Part shown: piece after piece, positions 47,663 through 57,732 of the stretch
Numbering within the stretch: the stretch's first letter is position 1
How the letters are laid out: every line of letters starts with the position of its first letter
Assembly: GCF_003111605.1 (NCBI RefSeq)
Contig: NZ_MZGU01000004.1
Coordinates: forward strand, 62,001-126,000
Source: Methanobrevibacter woesei
GTDB taxonomy: Archaea; Methanobacteriota; Methanobacteria; Methanobacteriales; Methanobacteriaceae
Reading direction: 5' to 3'
Length of the DNA: 64,000 bases
Position numbers and translations under genes: made by a program
Notes under the pieces: generated by a model
Seen by the model: the letters and a program-made list of their open reading frames with translations, nothing else
Told to the model about the DNA's origin: nothing
Database searches by the model: none

Positions 47663-48418
47663 ATGGATTATTTTATCATGCATTTTGAAAAAATTAATCA
47701 ATTTGATAATCTTGAGTTTTCTTATATTTGTAAAAATTCTGGAGGCTATATATCAAGGAATCATAATATTTTTGAAAATATTATATTGAATTCTCTTAAT
47801 CAATTCATACTTAATATGGCAGTTTTTGGAACTCCTATTTTTAAATTAGGTGAAGGTAATAAAAATTTATTAATTTTAGCTGGAACTCATGGAAATGAAT
47901 TATCGTCTCAAGTTGCAGCCTTAGATTTAATCAATAAATTATTAACAAAGGACTTAAACAACACTATTTATGTTATTCCTTTTTTAGCACCAAAATCAAC
48001 TATGGATAATCTAAGACATTATGATGAAATGGATTTAAATAGATCTGCTCATATTAAAGGTTCACTAAGTTGCTGTCTTTTAGATGTAATTAAAGAATTA
48101 AAAATAGATTATGTTGGTGATTTTCATACAACTGCTTTAAATAGTAATCCTGGAATTGAGGCTGTTTTTTGCAGTAAACAGCCTTCTTTAGAAAGTTATT
48201 TAATAGCTAGTTATATTTCAAACTCTGTATGTTGCGAATTGATTCCTTATGATTTTGCAGGCGAAACTTACACTGGTGCAATTGAGGATGTCTGCAATCT
48301 AAATGGTATTCCATCTATTACAGGGGAAGTTTTATCACCTTTTGGTGAAGTTGCTAAAGGAAGTATAAGACGTTCTTTTCTTCAGATGAATAGCTTTTTA
48401 GAATATTTTGGTGATTAA
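47663..48418 (+). CDS. Succinylglutamate desuccinylase/aspartoacylase-like zinc protein
   Basis: A 251-residue protein of the M14/AstE fold: LAGTHGNELSSQVAAL gives the His and Glu zinc ligands, DEMDLNRSA and VGDFHTTALN the rest of the active site, and ITGEVLSPFGE a possible catalytic Glu. The substrate may be an N-acyl amino acid or a peptide. TATA-like sequence about 25 nt before the ATG and no ribosome-binding site suggest a leaderless mRNA; an in-frame ATG at 47678 is possible. Confidence 0.75.
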   Translation: MDYFIMHFEKINQFDNLEFSYICKNSGGYISRNHNIFENIILNSLNQFILNMAVFGTPIFKLGEGNKNLLILAGTHGNELSSQVAALDLINKLLTKDLNNTIYVIPFLAPKSTMDNLRHYDEMDLNRSAHIKGSLSCCLLDVIKELKIDYVGDFHTTALNSNPGIEAVFCSKQPSLESYLIASYISNSVCCELIPYDFAGETYTGAIEDVCNLNGIPSITGEVLSPFGEVAKGSIRRSFLQMNSFLEYFGD

Positions 48419-48489
48419 TTACTTTTCATATGCTCTTTAAATAAATTTAAATATAGTATTTTTATTAATTAACTAGTATAGGTGGTTTA

Positions 48490-49197
48490 ATGTCATCTTA
48501 TAAAGGACATACATTATTTGCTTTGATATTATCTCTGTTATTCTTTCATAATCCTCTTATTGTTGCTTTAACAGTTATCGGGGCGAATATTCCTGATTTT
48601 GACCATAAATTTAAAAGAGACACTGTTTATAAAATAATCATTTTAGGTTTGGTCTTATTCATTGTTCTTTATATGCTTAAATTACCTTATCTTTTGGGAT
48701 TAATCGTTTTATTTTTAGGTTTAACCTTTTATTTTTCACAGCATAGAAGTTTCACCCACTCTATATTTGGTTTATTTGTATTAACTGCAACTGTTAGCTT
48801 AATTTTGATTTTTGCAGCTGAATTAATTCCATTTTCAAATGCATATATATTAATGTTTATTTTAATAATTTTAATTGGGTTTTTATTTTTAAATAACCAT
48901 TTATTAGCGATATTCATTGCCTGTTTTGTCTTAAGCATTTTATTCTTTGGCCCAATATCAATTAACTATATTGAAGTGGCATTTGGACTGTTTTTAGGTA
49001 TTTTAAGCCACATTGTATTGGATTCATTTTCTCCAGCAGGTATTAAGTTATTTGCACCAATTTCTTCTAAAAAAGTGCATAAAAAATTTGGAATGGTTAT
49101 AATAGCTATTTTAGCAATTTTAGCTATTGTATATTATATTTATTATGGTAATTTCTTTATTGACTTAATTTTAGGTTTTCTCCAGTCAATGATTTGA
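48490..49197 (+). CDS. YdjM-type membrane-bound metal-dependent hydrolase
   Basis: A 235-residue protein with about six helices and conserved His/Asp positions facing the membrane: YKGHTLFALIL, GANIPDFDHKF, FSQHRSFTHSIFG and GILSHIVLDSFSPAGI. These are the motifs of the YdjM (LexA-binding, DUF457-like) family, predicted zinc hydrolases of lipids. GGTGG precedes the ATG. Single gene. Confidence 0.85.
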   Translation: MSSYKGHTLFALILSLLFFHNPLIVALTVIGANIPDFDHKFKRDTVYKIIILGLVLFIVLYMLKLPYLLGLIVLFLGLTFYFSQHRSFTHSIFGLFVLTATVSLILIFAAELIPFSNAYILMFILIILIGFLFLNNHLLAIFIACFVLSILFFGPISINYIEVAFGLFLGILSHIVLDSFSPAGIKLFAPISSKKVHKKFGMVIIAILAILAIVYYIYYGNFFIDLILGFLQSMI

Positions 49198-49240
49198 TTT
49201 AATCAAAATTTATATACTTCTTTATATAAACCTCATTTTC

Positions 49241-49558
49241 ATGAATTCATGGATTTATCTAATTGTTGCAGGTTTATTTGAGATGGCTTGGGTTTTAGCT
49301 TTAAATTTCTCTGATAACTTCACTAATTATTTATTTGTATTTTTAACTGCTATATTCATGATTTTAAGCTTAATTTTCTTATCTTTATCTTTTAAAACAA
49401 TACCTATGGGGACTGCATATGCCTGCTGGACAGCTATTGGTGCAGTTGGAGTAATTGTTTTCGGTATTCTATTTTTGGAAGAATCTGCGAATTTATTTAG
49501 GATTTTTTGTATTGGTCTGATCATTGCAGGAGTTATGGGATTAAAGTTAACTTCCTGA
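49241..49558 (+). CDS. Small multidrug resistance transporter, SugE/Gdx type
   Basis: A 105-residue, four-helix transporter: AGLFEMAWVLALNFSDNF with the essential Glu14 and the following Trp typical of the guanidinium-exporter (Gdx/SugE) branch, and GTAYACWTAIGAVGVIVFG. It works as an antiparallel dimer using protons. No guanidine riboswitch is seen. Two TATA-like stretches (49206-49213 and 49220-49229) precede it, without ribosome-binding site. Confidence 0.88.
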   Translation: MNSWIYLIVAGLFEMAWVLALNFSDNFTNYLFVFLTAIFMILSLIFLSLSFKTIPMGTAYACWTAIGAVGVIVFGILFLEESANLFRIFCIGLIIAGVMGLKLTS

Positions 49559-49636
49559 ATTTTTCATTTTTTCTTTTTTTATTAAAAATCAGTAAATTCT
49601 AGGTTAAATGTAAAAGTTTATAATAAATAATCATGT

Positions 49637-49654
49637 TAAATATAATTATATTTA
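49637..49654. promoter_or_regulatory. ehb promoter region with AT palindrome
   Basis: TAAATATAATTATATTTA is a perfect but A/T-only 18-bp palindrome about 65-80 nt before ehbA. It probably contains the TATA box of the 17-gene ehb operon. Whether it is also an operator cannot be told. Confidence 0.45.
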
Positions 49655-49718
49655 TTGTATGGTCAATATTATTTTCATTTATATTTGGCTAATTAATTAG
49701 TGAGAGGGAGCTTATTTA

Positions 49719-50033
49719 ATGTTTTTAACTAGACTTGGTTATGGAATCATATATTTTTTTGATCTCATCTATGAAATAATTAAATCAACAATTGCTGTTG
49801 CTTGGGGTGGGGTTATTAAAGGCGATATTGACCCTGTTGTTATGGATATTGAAACTGTTTTAGAAAGGCCTGTTTCTCAAACTATACTTGCTAATAGTAT
49901 TTCTTTAACACCGGGAACTTTATCTGTTGATTTGGATTCTGAAAATAGAATTATTAAAGTAGCGACTATTTCTCCAAGAGAGAAAGAGGATATTATTCCT
50001 TTTGAACCTTATATTAAAAAAATGATGGAATAA
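49719..50033 (+). CDS. ehbA: Energy-converting hydrogenase B subunit A
   Basis: A 104-residue protein: one or two N-terminal helices (FFDLIYEIIKSTIAVAWGGV), then IETVLERPVSQTILANSISL and TPGTLSVDLDSENRI, as in the MrpE/MnhE subunit of Na+/H+ antiporters. First gene of ehbA-Q, with GAGAGGGAGC upstream. It belongs to the ion-moving membrane arm. Assigned from order and MrpE likeness. Confidence 0.9.
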   Translation: MFLTRLGYGIIYFFDLIYEIIKSTIAVAWGGVIKGDIDPVVMDIETVLERPVSQTILANSISLTPGTLSVDLDSENRIIKVATISPREKEDIIPFEPYIKKMME

Positions 50034-50084
50034 ATTTGTGAATGGTGCTCTTTCTTGTATTTAATTTATTGAGTGGGATTAATA

Positions 50085-50348
50085 ATGGATATATTATTTT
50101 TTTCAAAATATTTTGTGCTTATAGCACTTATAATTATGATGTTTGCTGCATTAAGGATAGGTGCATATAAATCCACTTCAATGGGGTTAATAGGAAGCTC
50201 AGTTGTTGTTGTAGCTTTTGCTGTAGCTCTTCTTATCGCTGGTGAAATATGGAATGCAGAATTCTTTAGAGATATTTCATTAGCTTTATTAATATTTGGA
50301 TTTGTAGGTACTGTTGCTTTTGCTATAGCTATGGGGGGAGATGAATAA
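50085..50348 (+). CDS. ehbB: Energy-converting hydrogenase B subunit B
   Basis: An 87-residue, three-helix MrpF/MnhF-like protein (ALRIGAYKSTSMGLIGSSVV). The ATG at 50085 lies behind GAGTGGGATT; a GTG at 50073 in frame would cover that site. The stop overlaps the ehbC start (TAATG). Membrane arm of the Ehb complex. Confidence 0.88.
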   Translation: MDILFFSKYFVLIALIIMMFAALRIGAYKSTSMGLIGSSVVVVAFAVALLIAGEIWNAEFFRDISLALLIFGFVGTVAFAIAMGGDE

Positions 50349-50785
50349 TGTATTTCTTAATTGAATGGATTCAATCTCTCTTGTTAATTATTTCAGCAAT
50401 CTTAATTATAATAGCTGCTGTTGGGCTATTAAGGGTAAATAAAAACCAGAAAAATGTTGTTTATGCAAGAATTCATATTGTAGGTATTTTTGATATGGCC
50501 TGTATTTTGGCAATGATTGCTTTAGGCCATTACATATTAGCTGGACTTTACTTTATTATAGCTCCATTTGCTGCTCATGCTATGAGTTATGCTTATTTCA
50601 AGACTGAAGATGATTTAAATAATTCTAATATTAAAAAAGAAATTACTGATGAAGAAATTAAAGAAAATCCTTTCTTACATTCAAAAGAAGAAGTGCAGGA
50701 TTTGGAAAGAGAGGAATTTCCTGCAGATAAAAAAGCTGATGAAAGGTTTTCTGTTTCAACATTGGAAATAAGTGAGGATGATTAG
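50348..50785 (+). CDS. ehbC: Energy-converting hydrogenase B subunit C
   Basis: A 145-residue MrpG/MnhG-like protein with three helices (residues 10-30, 42-60, 64-88: [21 protein letters not shown] is typical) and an acidic cytoplasmic tail of about 55 residues. Its ATG shares a base with the ehbB stop. Confidence 0.88.
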   Translation: MYFLIEWIQSLLLIISAILIIIAAVGLLRVNKNQKNVVYARIHIVGIFDMACILAMIALGHYILAGLYFIIAPFAAHAMSYAYFKTEDDLNNSNIKKEITDEEIKENPFLHSKEEVQDLEREEFPADKKADERFSVSTLEISEDD

Positions 50786-50786
50786 T

Positions 50787-51023
50787 ATGGTAGTAATGTA
50801 TGCTTTGATGATTATTACAGTATTAAGTGCGATTCTTGCTCTTATTCAAAAAGATTTAATGAAAGCAGCAATTTTAACTGGATTTTCTGGAGGGGCATTA
50901 GCAGTTCTTTTCCAATTATTATTAGCTCCAGATGTTGCTTTAACTCAAGCTATTGTGGGTGCAGCTATTGTTCCTGTATTCATTGCATTAGCTATTAAAA
51001 AAACACAAAGGGAGGATAGCTAA
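50787..51023 (+). CDS. ehbD: Energy-converting hydrogenase B subunit D
   Basis: A 78-residue protein with two to three helices; [20 protein letters not shown] and [20 protein letters not shown] match the DUF4040/MrpB-like subunit. ATG at 50787 chosen over an earlier in-frame GTG at 50772, since GAGGATGAT provides the binding site. The start follows the ehbC stop by one base. Confidence 0.87.
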   Translation: MVVMYALMIITVLSAILALIQKDLMKAAILTGFSGGALAVLFQLLLAPDVALTQAIVGAAIVPVFIALAIKKTQREDS

Positions 51024-51407
51024 ATGGATTATACACAACTTGCAATTTTTTTCACATCTGCTGCTCTGATTATTGTAGGTCTTTTTGCAGCTATTTTCAT
51101 TGATAATATAATCAAAAAAGTTGTTGGTATTAGCTTCATTGAAGAAGGAGCAAATCTATTAATCATTGGATTAGGTTATAAATCTGGTGGTGTTGTTCCT
51201 ATTTTAATGCCAGGTATGGATCCTTCATGGTATGCAGCTAATGCAGCTTATCCATTGCCTTTTGGTTTAGTATTAACTAGTATTGTAATTGGGGCAAGTA
51301 CTTTAGCAGTAATGCTGGCAATTGTAATGGTTCTTTATAAAAAATATGGTACTTTAAGTACTGCAGTGATGTTAGCAGATAATTCTAATGAGGAGGGTGA
51401 GTTATGA
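51024..51407 (+). CDS. ehbE: Energy-converting hydrogenase B subunit E
   Basis: A 127-residue NuoK/MrpC-like protein with three helices; VVGISFIEEGANLLIIGLGY includes the conserved membrane Glu of this family. GGAGGATAGC precedes the ATG. The stop TGA overlaps the ehbF ATG. Confidence 0.9.
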   Translation: MDYTQLAIFFTSAALIIVGLFAAIFIDNIIKKVVGISFIEEGANLLIIGLGYKSGGVVPILMPGMDPSWYAANAAYPLPFGLVLTSIVIGASTLAVMLAIVMVLYKKYGTLSTAVMLADNSNEEGEL

Positions 51408-52858
51408 ATGAGTTTATTCCTTTAATGGTTATCATTCCTATGTTATGTGCTCTTCTTGTAAGTACATTCTCTAACTTTAATAGGGTTGTTAAAATAATTG
51501 CTTTAATTGTTGGTATTGCATTACCTATAATTCCTTTAATCGCTAATTATGGTTTACATTACTTTGGAGGTTATTCACCTATAGTTGATAATGTAACTGG
51601 TGTCTTATATCATCCAGCTATTACATATTCCTTTGATATACTTCAACAGATATTTATCTGTGCTTTAGGTCTTTTAACTTTCATAACTGTATTTATATTC
51701 ATAACCAAATACAAAAAAGCTTCTGGACCATACTTATTCCTTGTATTTATGGGTACTGCATCTGTAACTGCATTATTATTAACTGATGACATATTCAACA
51801 TGTTTGTATTCTTTGAGATTTTGGCATTAGCACAAGTAGGTATTGTTGCAGCTTCTTCTCTAGAGAATAGCTATGAAATGGCTCTTAAATATATGGTGTT
51901 AGGTTCTATTGGAAGTCCAATGATGCTTTTAGGAATTGCATTAATATTGGGTGTCTTTGGAAACTTAAATATTACAGACATTGTTACAGCTATTCATACT
52001 GGTGCAGTTAGTGTTGCTTCTCCAGTTCTATTAATGGCTTGTGGATTGATATTCTTTGGTTGGTTATATGCATCAGGTTTACCACCGTTCCATACTATAA
52101 AATCTGGTATTTACAGTAAAACTGAACCTCATACTGCTGCTTTGCTTCAGGCATTTACTGTTGGGTCAATGGTTTCAATTGTATTGATAATGTTTAGAAT
52201 ATTTTCACCATTACCATTCTTTGAAATGTTGCTTGTTGTATTTTCAGCAATAGCTATGATTTTAGGTATTTCATTGGCTTTAACACAGACAGATTTCAGA
52301 AGAATGATTGGGTTTTTAGCTGTTGGTGAGCTAGGTTTCATTGGTTTAGCTATAGGTCTTGGAACAGAATTTGCTTTATCTGCGGGTCTTTTCCAAGCAT
52401 TTAATGAAATGATTACAACAGCATTGCTCTTCATTGGATTTGGTGTTGTTGCTTATGCTACTGGTGAAAGTGATACTCGTAAAATTGGTGGATTAATTGG
52501 ATATTATCCAAAAACAGCTATAATCATTCTTATTGCAGGTTTATCCATGGCTGGTGTTCCACCATTAGCTGGTTTCCAAAGTAAATTAATGCTTGTTCAA
52601 GCTTCATTAAGTTGCGGATTCCCAGAGCTATCATTATTAGCTATTATTGTAAGTATTGCAACATTTGTTGTATTTGTAAGAGCATTCTACAAAATATTCT
52701 TAAGTCCAAAGCCAAATGATTTGGAAATTGCTAATACTCATATTCCAAGAACTGTTCTTTTCACAATGGTAATCTTATTTATTATAATTATTGTTGTTGG
52801 ATTTGTTCCAGGATTAATTACAGATGGTATTTTCCAATATGTAGGGGGTCTGTTTTAG
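51404..52858 (+). CDS. ehbF: Energy-converting hydrogenase B subunit F (antiporter-like)
   Basis: A 484-residue protein with about 14 helices, homologous to NuoL/M/N and MrpD. LLTDDIFNMFVFFEILALAQ contains the helix-5 Glu, GWLYASGLPPFHTIKSGIY the helix-7 Lys region and TQTDFRRMIGFLAVGELGF a later conserved part. It is the main ion-translocating subunit that couples the gradient to ferredoxin reduction. Overlaps ehbE by 4 nt and abuts ehbG. Confidence 0.94.
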   Translation: MNEFIPLMVIIPMLCALLVSTFSNFNRVVKIIALIVGIALPIIPLIANYGLHYFGGYSPIVDNVTGVLYHPAITYSFDILQQIFICALGLLTFITVFIFITKYKKASGPYLFLVFMGTASVTALLLTDDIFNMFVFFEILALAQVGIVAASSLENSYEMALKYMVLGSIGSPMMLLGIALILGVFGNLNITDIVTAIHTGAVSVASPVLLMACGLIFFGWLYASGLPPFHTIKSGIYSKTEPHTAALLQAFTVGSMVSIVLIMFRIFSPLPFFEMLLVVFSAIAMILGISLALTQTDFRRMIGFLAVGELGFIGLAIGLGTEFALSAGLFQAFNEMITTALLFIGFGVVAYATGESDTRKIGGLIGYYPKTAIIILIAGLSMAGVPPLAGFQSKLMLVQASLSCGFPELSLLAIIVSIATFVVFVRAFYKIFLSPKPNDLEIANTHIPRTVLFTMVILFIIIIVVGFVPGLITDGIFQYVGGLF

Positions 52859-53194
52859 ATGAAACTTTATGATCAATTCTTTAATGTAGTTAAAAAATTC
52901 AGACAATTGTTCTCTGGAGGCCCTGCTAGAAATTCTGATGTTTCAGGTAGTATTACTGCAGAAATATTAATAATTGTTTCATTTTTATTAGTGTGCTTGT
53001 TAATAAGGCACATGAGTCCTTTATTAGCAGGTATTGTTGTTATATTGGGTGGTGTTTTATTAGTTGCTAATATGCCACTTATTCCTAAATTTAAGGTGGA
53101 ACAAGAAGATTCCTTAGATAAAATGTTGTTTTATGCAGTTCTTACCTTGGGAATTTTAATCACATTCATTTACTGGGGTGGAAATCTTGTCTAA
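52859..53194 (+). CDS. ehbG: Energy-converting hydrogenase B subunit G
   Basis: A 111-residue protein with three helices (about residues 28-45, 50-68 and 85-108). I recognise no independent family; the name follows from the fixed order of the ehb operon. ATG follows the ehbF stop directly. The end overlaps ehbH by 8 nt. Confidence 0.82.
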   Translation: MKLYDQFFNVVKKFRQLFSGGPARNSDVSGSITAEILIIVSFLLVCLLIRHMSPLLAGIVVILGGVLLVANMPLIPKFKVEQEDSLDKMLFYAVLTLGILITFIYWGGNLV

Positions 53195-53465
53195 AAGTAT
53201 TAGAAATATAATTTCAGTTGCTGCAATAGCTGTTTTCGCAGCAACTTTATGTGATGCACTTTTCCATTTAAGTAATATAATAGTTCCTGGTGTAAGTAAT
53301 ATTTATAATGCTTTAGGAACAAGCATTGCTCCAAACCTAATTACTGTTGTAATTTTTGATTTCAGAGGTTACGATACTTTAGGTGAGTCTTTAATATTAT
53401 TAACTGCAGGTTTAGTAGTTTTACTTATATTTGGTAGAGGTAGATTAGGGGGTAATAAAGAATGA
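53187..53465 (+). CDS. ehbH: Energy-converting hydrogenase B subunit H
   Basis: A 92-residue membrane protein; [20 protein letters not shown] is the signature of the MbhE/MrpA-end-like subunits. I prefer the TTG at 53187 (MSKSIRN) because GGGGTGG lies 5 nt before; a GTG at 53178 is part of that site. The end overlaps the ehbI ATG. Confidence 0.85.
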   Translation: MSKSIRNIISVAAIAVFAATLCDALFHLSNIIVPGVSNIYNALGTSIAPNLITVVIFDFRGYDTLGESLILLTAGLVVLLIFGRGRLGGNKE

Positions 53466-53938
53466 GTCAGGGAAGCACTATTCTTAAATTAATTGCACTG
53501 CCTATTGCTATTATTTTAATCTGTTTAGGTGTCATGACTATATTAGGTGGACATATTACTCCTGGTGGAGGATTCCAAGGTGGAGCAATGATTGCTGCTG
53601 GAGTTATTTTATGTATTCTAGTTTATGGATTGGAAGAATCTCCATTAAAATTTTCTCATGAGTATATTGCAATTTTAGAGAATGTTGGAGCATTAGGTTA
53701 TGTTATTTTAGGTTTAGTTGGTTTATTTGTGGCTGGATCATTTTTATACAATGTTGGTGCGGATTTCTATAATTTGGTTCCAGGATTTATTCAAAATATT
53801 TTCCATTATCCAGATCCAACTAATGCAGGTATTGTTCCATACTTAAACATATTTGTGGGATTAAAAGTACTTGTAGGATTATCTGCAATAGTAATAGCCT
53901 TTGTAGGCTTTAAAAAATTAGGAGAAGAAAATAGCTGA
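53462..53938 (+). CDS. ehbI: Energy-converting hydrogenase B subunit I
   Basis: A 158-residue MrpB/MnhB-like membrane protein with four helices; [20 protein letters not shown] is the family signature. Overlaps ehbH by 4 nt and is followed by GAGGTGG for ehbJ. Confidence 0.9.
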   Translation: MSQGSTILKLIALPIAIILICLGVMTILGGHITPGGGFQGGAMIAAGVILCILVYGLEESPLKFSHEYIAILENVGALGYVILGLVGLFVAGSFLYNVGADFYNLVPGFIQNIFHYPDPTNAGIVPYLNIFVGLKVLVGLSAIVIAFVGFKKLGEENS

Positions 53939-53946
53939 GGTGGATT

Positions 53947-54201
53947 ATGTTAATTTTAGGACCCGTTATATTTGGATTTATATTAGGTTTTGTTGTAGGA
54001 GTTCAGATTAAAACTAATTCAAAACAAGAAACTAAATTCACTTTAGCTTCTTTTGTAGCTATTATTATTGCAGGACTTTTAATGGCATGGCAATTAGGTG
54101 CATATCCATTTTATACTGATGTACCAATAGCTACTGGATTTATATTTGCTTTAATTGGAGTATTGATTGGTAAACTTGTATCTTCAGCAGGAGAAGCATG
54201 A
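53947..54201 (+). CDS. ehbJ: Energy-converting hydrogenase B subunit J
   Basis: An 84-residue protein with three helices (FGFILGFVVGVQI, FVAIIIAGLLMAWQLG, FIFALIGVLIGKLV). Named from its position between ehbI and ehbK. Start behind GAGGTGG. Confidence 0.83.
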   Translation: MLILGPVIFGFILGFVVGVQIKTNSKQETKFTLASFVAIIIAGLLMAWQLGAYPFYTDVPIATGFIFALIGVLIGKLVSSAGEA

Positions 54202-54213
54202 TTAGGGGTTGTT

Positions 54214-55629
54214 ATGATGTTTTTGTCAACAAATAAATGTGATGGAAGCGGGGATTGTATTAAACAATGTCCAACAAAAGCTATTAGATATATTGGCGGA
54301 AAAGCTTTTAGTTGTCTTACATGTGGAAAATGTTATGAAGCTTGCCCTAATGATGCTATATTTAAAAATAATTATGGTGGATATGTTGTAGATAGAGCAA
54401 AATGTAATGCATGTGGAATCTGTATGCATTCTTGTCCTATTGACAATATTAAGATTGAAGATGGTGTTACTTATGGTATCTGCTCACGTTGTGGAGTTTG
54501 TATGGAGGCTTGTCCTAATTCTGCAAGGGTAGATGGATTTGAGTTAACTGAAGAAAAACATCTTAATTTCATTAAATCTTTAAATTTCAATTTACCTCCT
54601 ATTGATGTTCCTAAAAAATCAGAAAAAAAAGTAGTTACAAGGGGTTACTTTGGAACCAATTATGATGATTGTATCTTCTGTGGTCGTTGTCAAGATAAAT
54701 GTCCTACAAATGCAATTAATGTAAACATAGATAGGGATGAAGGTATTTGTACTCAATGTAGGGCTTGTGTTGATGCTTGTTCTAATGGTTCAATCACAAA
54801 ACAATTAATTATAAATCATGATACCTGTACACTTTGTTTAAACTGTGTTAAAAACTGCCCTCATGATGCAATTACAATTGGTGATTTTGAGGTTAACATT
54901 AATAATATAAATCAAAAATCAGCTGGAAGCATTGTATCTTGTCTAAATTGTGGATTATGTGCTGAATTAAGTGAAAATAACTCTTTAAAAAGAATTAATA
55001 ATGCACAAAGATATGATCCAACTGCAGATATTGGAGAAACTGTAGAAAAAGTTCATGAAGTGTCTATTGGATTATGTCCTGTTTCCACTTTAAAAGAAGA
55101 TGAAAATCTATTCATATTTGATGAAGTGAATAATGTTGAATTGCCTACTTTATCTGGTTTTTGTGTTTCCTGTGGAACTTGTGTAAATGCATGTGATGTT
55201 CAAGGAGCAAGAGTTTATAAAGTAGCTACTTGGGATGGTTCAATTTCTGATGACTGTATATCCTGTGGAATTTGTTATGAAGTATGTCCTGAAGAAGCTA
55301 TTACATTAAACAGGGGCTCCATTTCTGTAAACTTAGATAAATGTATATTATGTGAAAGATGTGCTGTTCATTGTCCAGTTGATGCAATCCCAAGATCCAC
55401 TATGCACAAGAGAGTAATTGACAGTGGTTTCTGTTTCATTGATGAAAAATTATGTATTAACTGTGGATTATGTTATAAAACTTGTTCATATGATGCAATT
55501 ATTAAAAAAGAAGATGGATTCGAAGTGAATGATGAAAAATGTAAGTATTGTGGAGCATGTAAGAATGCATGTCCGTCTAATGCATTTATTTTCGAGAGAA
55601 ACTTTAAAGATTCTACAGAGGGTATTTAA
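54214..55629 (+). CDS. ehbK: Energy-converting hydrogenase B subunit K (polyferredoxin)
   Basis: A 471-residue soluble polyferredoxin. I count eleven full CX2CX2CX3C sets (such as CLTCGKCYEAC, CNACGICMHSC, CISCGICYEVC, CKYCGACKNAC) plus a degenerate first one (CDGSGDCIKQC) and an incomplete CLNCGLC, enough for around a dozen [4Fe-4S] clusters. It should wire electrons between the hydrogenase module and ferredoxin partners. TAGGGGTTG precedes the ATG; a second ATG is the next codon. Abuts ehbL. Confidence 0.93.
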   Translation: MMFLSTNKCDGSGDCIKQCPTKAIRYIGGKAFSCLTCGKCYEACPNDAIFKNNYGGYVVDRAKCNACGICMHSCPIDNIKIEDGVTYGICSRCGVCMEACPNSARVDGFELTEEKHLNFIKSLNFNLPPIDVPKKSEKKVVTRGYFGTNYDDCIFCGRCQDKCPTNAINVNIDRDEGICTQCRACVDACSNGSITKQLIINHDTCTLCLNCVKNCPHDAITIGDFEVNINNINQKSAGSIVSCLNCGLCAELSENNSLKRINNAQRYDPTADIGETVEKVHEVSIGLCPVSTLKEDENLFIFDEVNNVELPTLSGFCVSCGTCVNACDVQGARVYKVATWDGSISDDCISCGICYEVCPEEAITLNRGSISVNLDKCILCERCAVHCPVDAIPRSTMHKRVIDSGFCFIDEKLCINCGLCYKTCSYDAIIKKEDGFEVNDEKCKYCGACKNACPSNAFIFERNFKDSTEGI

Positions 55630-56112
55630 ATGAAAGATATGCTTAAAATAGCTTTGGAAGGAACTTTTGACAACTTTAAAAGAATTTTCTTCGCAGCAGA
55701 CAGAGTAACTGATATGGATATACGTAAAAAGATTTCTACTGGAACCGTGGAACCAGAGAAAAAGGTTGATGATGCTGCTTGTATAGGTTGTGGGGGTTGT
55801 GCTAATGTTTGCCCTACTGATGCAATTGAGATGAAACCTTTAAATACAAGAGTTAAATTGACTGATGATTGGATCATATCTGAAGTTCCTGAATTAAACC
55901 CTGAAAAATGTGTTGTATGTTATCATTGTCATGATTTTTGTCCGGTTTATGCATTATTCGGTGAAAAAGGAGCAATACATCCAAATTCTGTTGGAGAACA
56001 AGAAGTGGATGTGTCAAATTTAATTGAACAACCCTTTAAAATATCTGATGATAAACTTAAAATGATTTCACAGTATCTCTCAGATAAAACTATATTAAAA
56101 AATAAAAAATAG
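55630..56112 (+). CDS. ehbL: Energy-converting hydrogenase B subunit L (ferredoxin)
   Basis: A 160-residue protein with two [4Fe-4S] sites, CIGCGGCANVCP and CVVCYHCHDFCP, in the middle, like NuoI. It links the hydrogenase small subunit with ferredoxin. Starts right after the ehbK stop. Confidence 0.92.
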   Translation: MKDMLKIALEGTFDNFKRIFFAADRVTDMDIRKKISTGTVEPEKKVDDAACIGCGGCANVCPTDAIEMKPLNTRVKLTDDWIISEVPELNPEKCVVCYHCHDFCPVYALFGEKGAIHPNSVGEQEVDVSNLIEQPFKISDDKLKMISQYLSDKTILKNKK

Positions 56113-56124
56113 ATGAGGAATTTT

Positions 56125-56571
56125 ATGGGAATTAAATCATATTCAAGAGCAAGAGCTATTCATATAATGTTAGTATACACTGGTGGTTGTAATGGCTGTG
56201 ATATTGAGATTGTCAATTCTGTTTTATCACCTAGATTCGATGCTGAACAATATAAGGTTTTTTTAACATGGAATCCTCGTGAAGCGGATGTTTTAGTTGT
56301 TACTGGTCCAGTAACTCATTTAAATAAGCAACCATTATTAAAAATTTATGAAGCAATACCTGAGCCTAAATTGGTTGTTGCTGCTGGAAGTTGTGCTTTA
56401 ATGGGTGGTGTTTATAAGAATATTCATGGAGATATTCCTTCAGAAGAAATTGAGGGGCCTGTTGAAAATATTATTCCAGTAGATGCAAAAATCCCAGGTT
56501 GTGCTGTTAGACCTCAGGATGTATTGTCTGGGGTTGTATCAATTTTACCAAAATTATTAGAGGCTGATTAA
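56125..56571 (+). CDS. ehbM: Energy-converting hydrogenase B small subunit (M)
   Basis: A 148-residue NuoB-like NiFe-hydrogenase small subunit with the proximal-cluster cysteines in [23 protein letters not shown] and [13 protein letters not shown] at 56125 follows GAGGA; an in-frame ATG at 56113 would include that site. It conducts electrons from the NiFe site in EhbN. Confidence 0.93.
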   Translation: MGIKSYSRARAIHIMLVYTGGCNGCDIEIVNSVLSPRFDAEQYKVFLTWNPREADVLVVTGPVTHLNKQPLLKIYEAIPEPKLVVAAGSCALMGGVYKNIHGDIPSEEIEGPVENIIPVDAKIPGCAVRPQDVLSGVVSILPKLLEAD

Positions 56572-56586
56572 TAGGAGGTTTAAAAA

Positions 56587-57714
56587 ATGGACGAAAAGGT
56601 ACCAAATAGTGAAATTATTGAAACAGAAATTCCAATGGGTACTGTTCACCCTGCAGCTTTAGAACCATACAGAGTTAGACTTTTTGTTGAAGATGAAATT
56701 GTTAGGGAAGCTGAGATTACTATTGGTGTAAATCATAGGGGAATTGAAAGGATTATGGAAGGACTTCCTGTTGAAAAAGCTAATGCATTAACTGAAAAGA
56801 TTTGTGGTATTTGTTCTAACTCACATGTTTGGAATTCTGTTAGGACTGCAGAAATTGGTTTGGATATTGAAGTCCCTGAAAGAGCTAACTACATTAGGGT
56901 AATTATGGGCGAACTTGAAAGGTTACACAGTCATTTTCTTTATTTAGCACATGGTTGTGAAGTTTTAGCTCATGAAACATTTTCAATGAGAGTATTTTAT
57001 CTTAGGGAAACTATAATGGAACTTTTAGCAATGATTGGTGGAAATAGGGTTCAATATGGTTGTCCTATTATTGGTGGTGTAAGACCAAGATGCGAATTGG
57101 ATGATAACAGAATAGCTAGATTGATTGAAGGAATGGATACTGTAGAACAAGGTCTTACAGATTTTGCAAATCGTTTTACTGCTGATTCAATTATAATGTC
57201 TCGTATAACTGGCGTTGGTGTACTTCCACAGAAACAAGCATTGAAATTAGCTGTAACTGGTCCAACATTAAGAGCAACTGGAATTGCTAGAGATTTAAGA
57301 ACATCAATGTATGAATATGATAACTTTGATTTTAATGTTGTTACTCAAAATGATGGGGATGTTAAATCCAATTTATTAATGAGGGTTTTAGAATCCTTTG
57401 AATCTATTAAAATAATTCGTCAAGCTATTAAAAACTTGCCTGAAGGAAAAATTGTTAATAGAGGATGGGAAATGAAAGATACTGATATAATTAAAAGTTA
57501 TATTGAAGTTCCAAGGGGAACTTTGTATCACTCATATTCATTAGAGGATGGAAGAGTTAGACATTGTATTATAAGAACTCCTTCAATGGCTAATATTGGT
57601 GCAATGCAATATGCATGTATTGGAGATCAGATTACTGATGCTCAATTGTGTATTGTTCAATGCGATCCATGTTTTACCTGTACTGATCGTGCTATAGAGA
57701 TAATAAGGAGATAA
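56587..57714 (+). CDS. ehbN: Energy-converting hydrogenase B large subunit (N)
   Basis: A 375-residue NiFe-hydrogenase large subunit of the group 4 type. Nickel ligands are KICGIC (C73, C76) and DPCFTC (C362, C365); the chain ends only ten residues after the last Cys, so no long tail is cut off. AGGAGG precedes the ATG. It is the H2-oxidising site of Ehb. Confidence 0.95.
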   Translation: MDEKVPNSEIIETEIPMGTVHPAALEPYRVRLFVEDEIVREAEITIGVNHRGIERIMEGLPVEKANALTEKICGICSNSHVWNSVRTAEIGLDIEVPERANYIRVIMGELERLHSHFLYLAHGCEVLAHETFSMRVFYLRETIMELLAMIGGNRVQYGCPIIGGVRPRCELDDNRIARLIEGMDTVEQGLTDFANRFTADSIIMSRITGVGVLPQKQALKLAVTGPTLRATGIARDLRTSMYEYDNFDFNVVTQNDGDVKSNLLMRVLESFESIKIIRQAIKNLPEGKIVNRGWEMKDTDIIKSYIEVPRGTLYHSYSLEDGRVRHCIIRTPSMANIGAMQYACIGDQITDAQLCIVQCDPCFTCTDRAIEIIRR

Positions 57715-57732
57715 ATTTTAAGAGGAATATAA

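Noticed and set aside
49633-49692. 19-residue hydrophobic frame (MLNIIIFIVWSILFSFIFG) before ehbA
   Set aside because: It overlaps the likely TATA region and an A/T palindrome and has no ribosome-binding site; too short to support.
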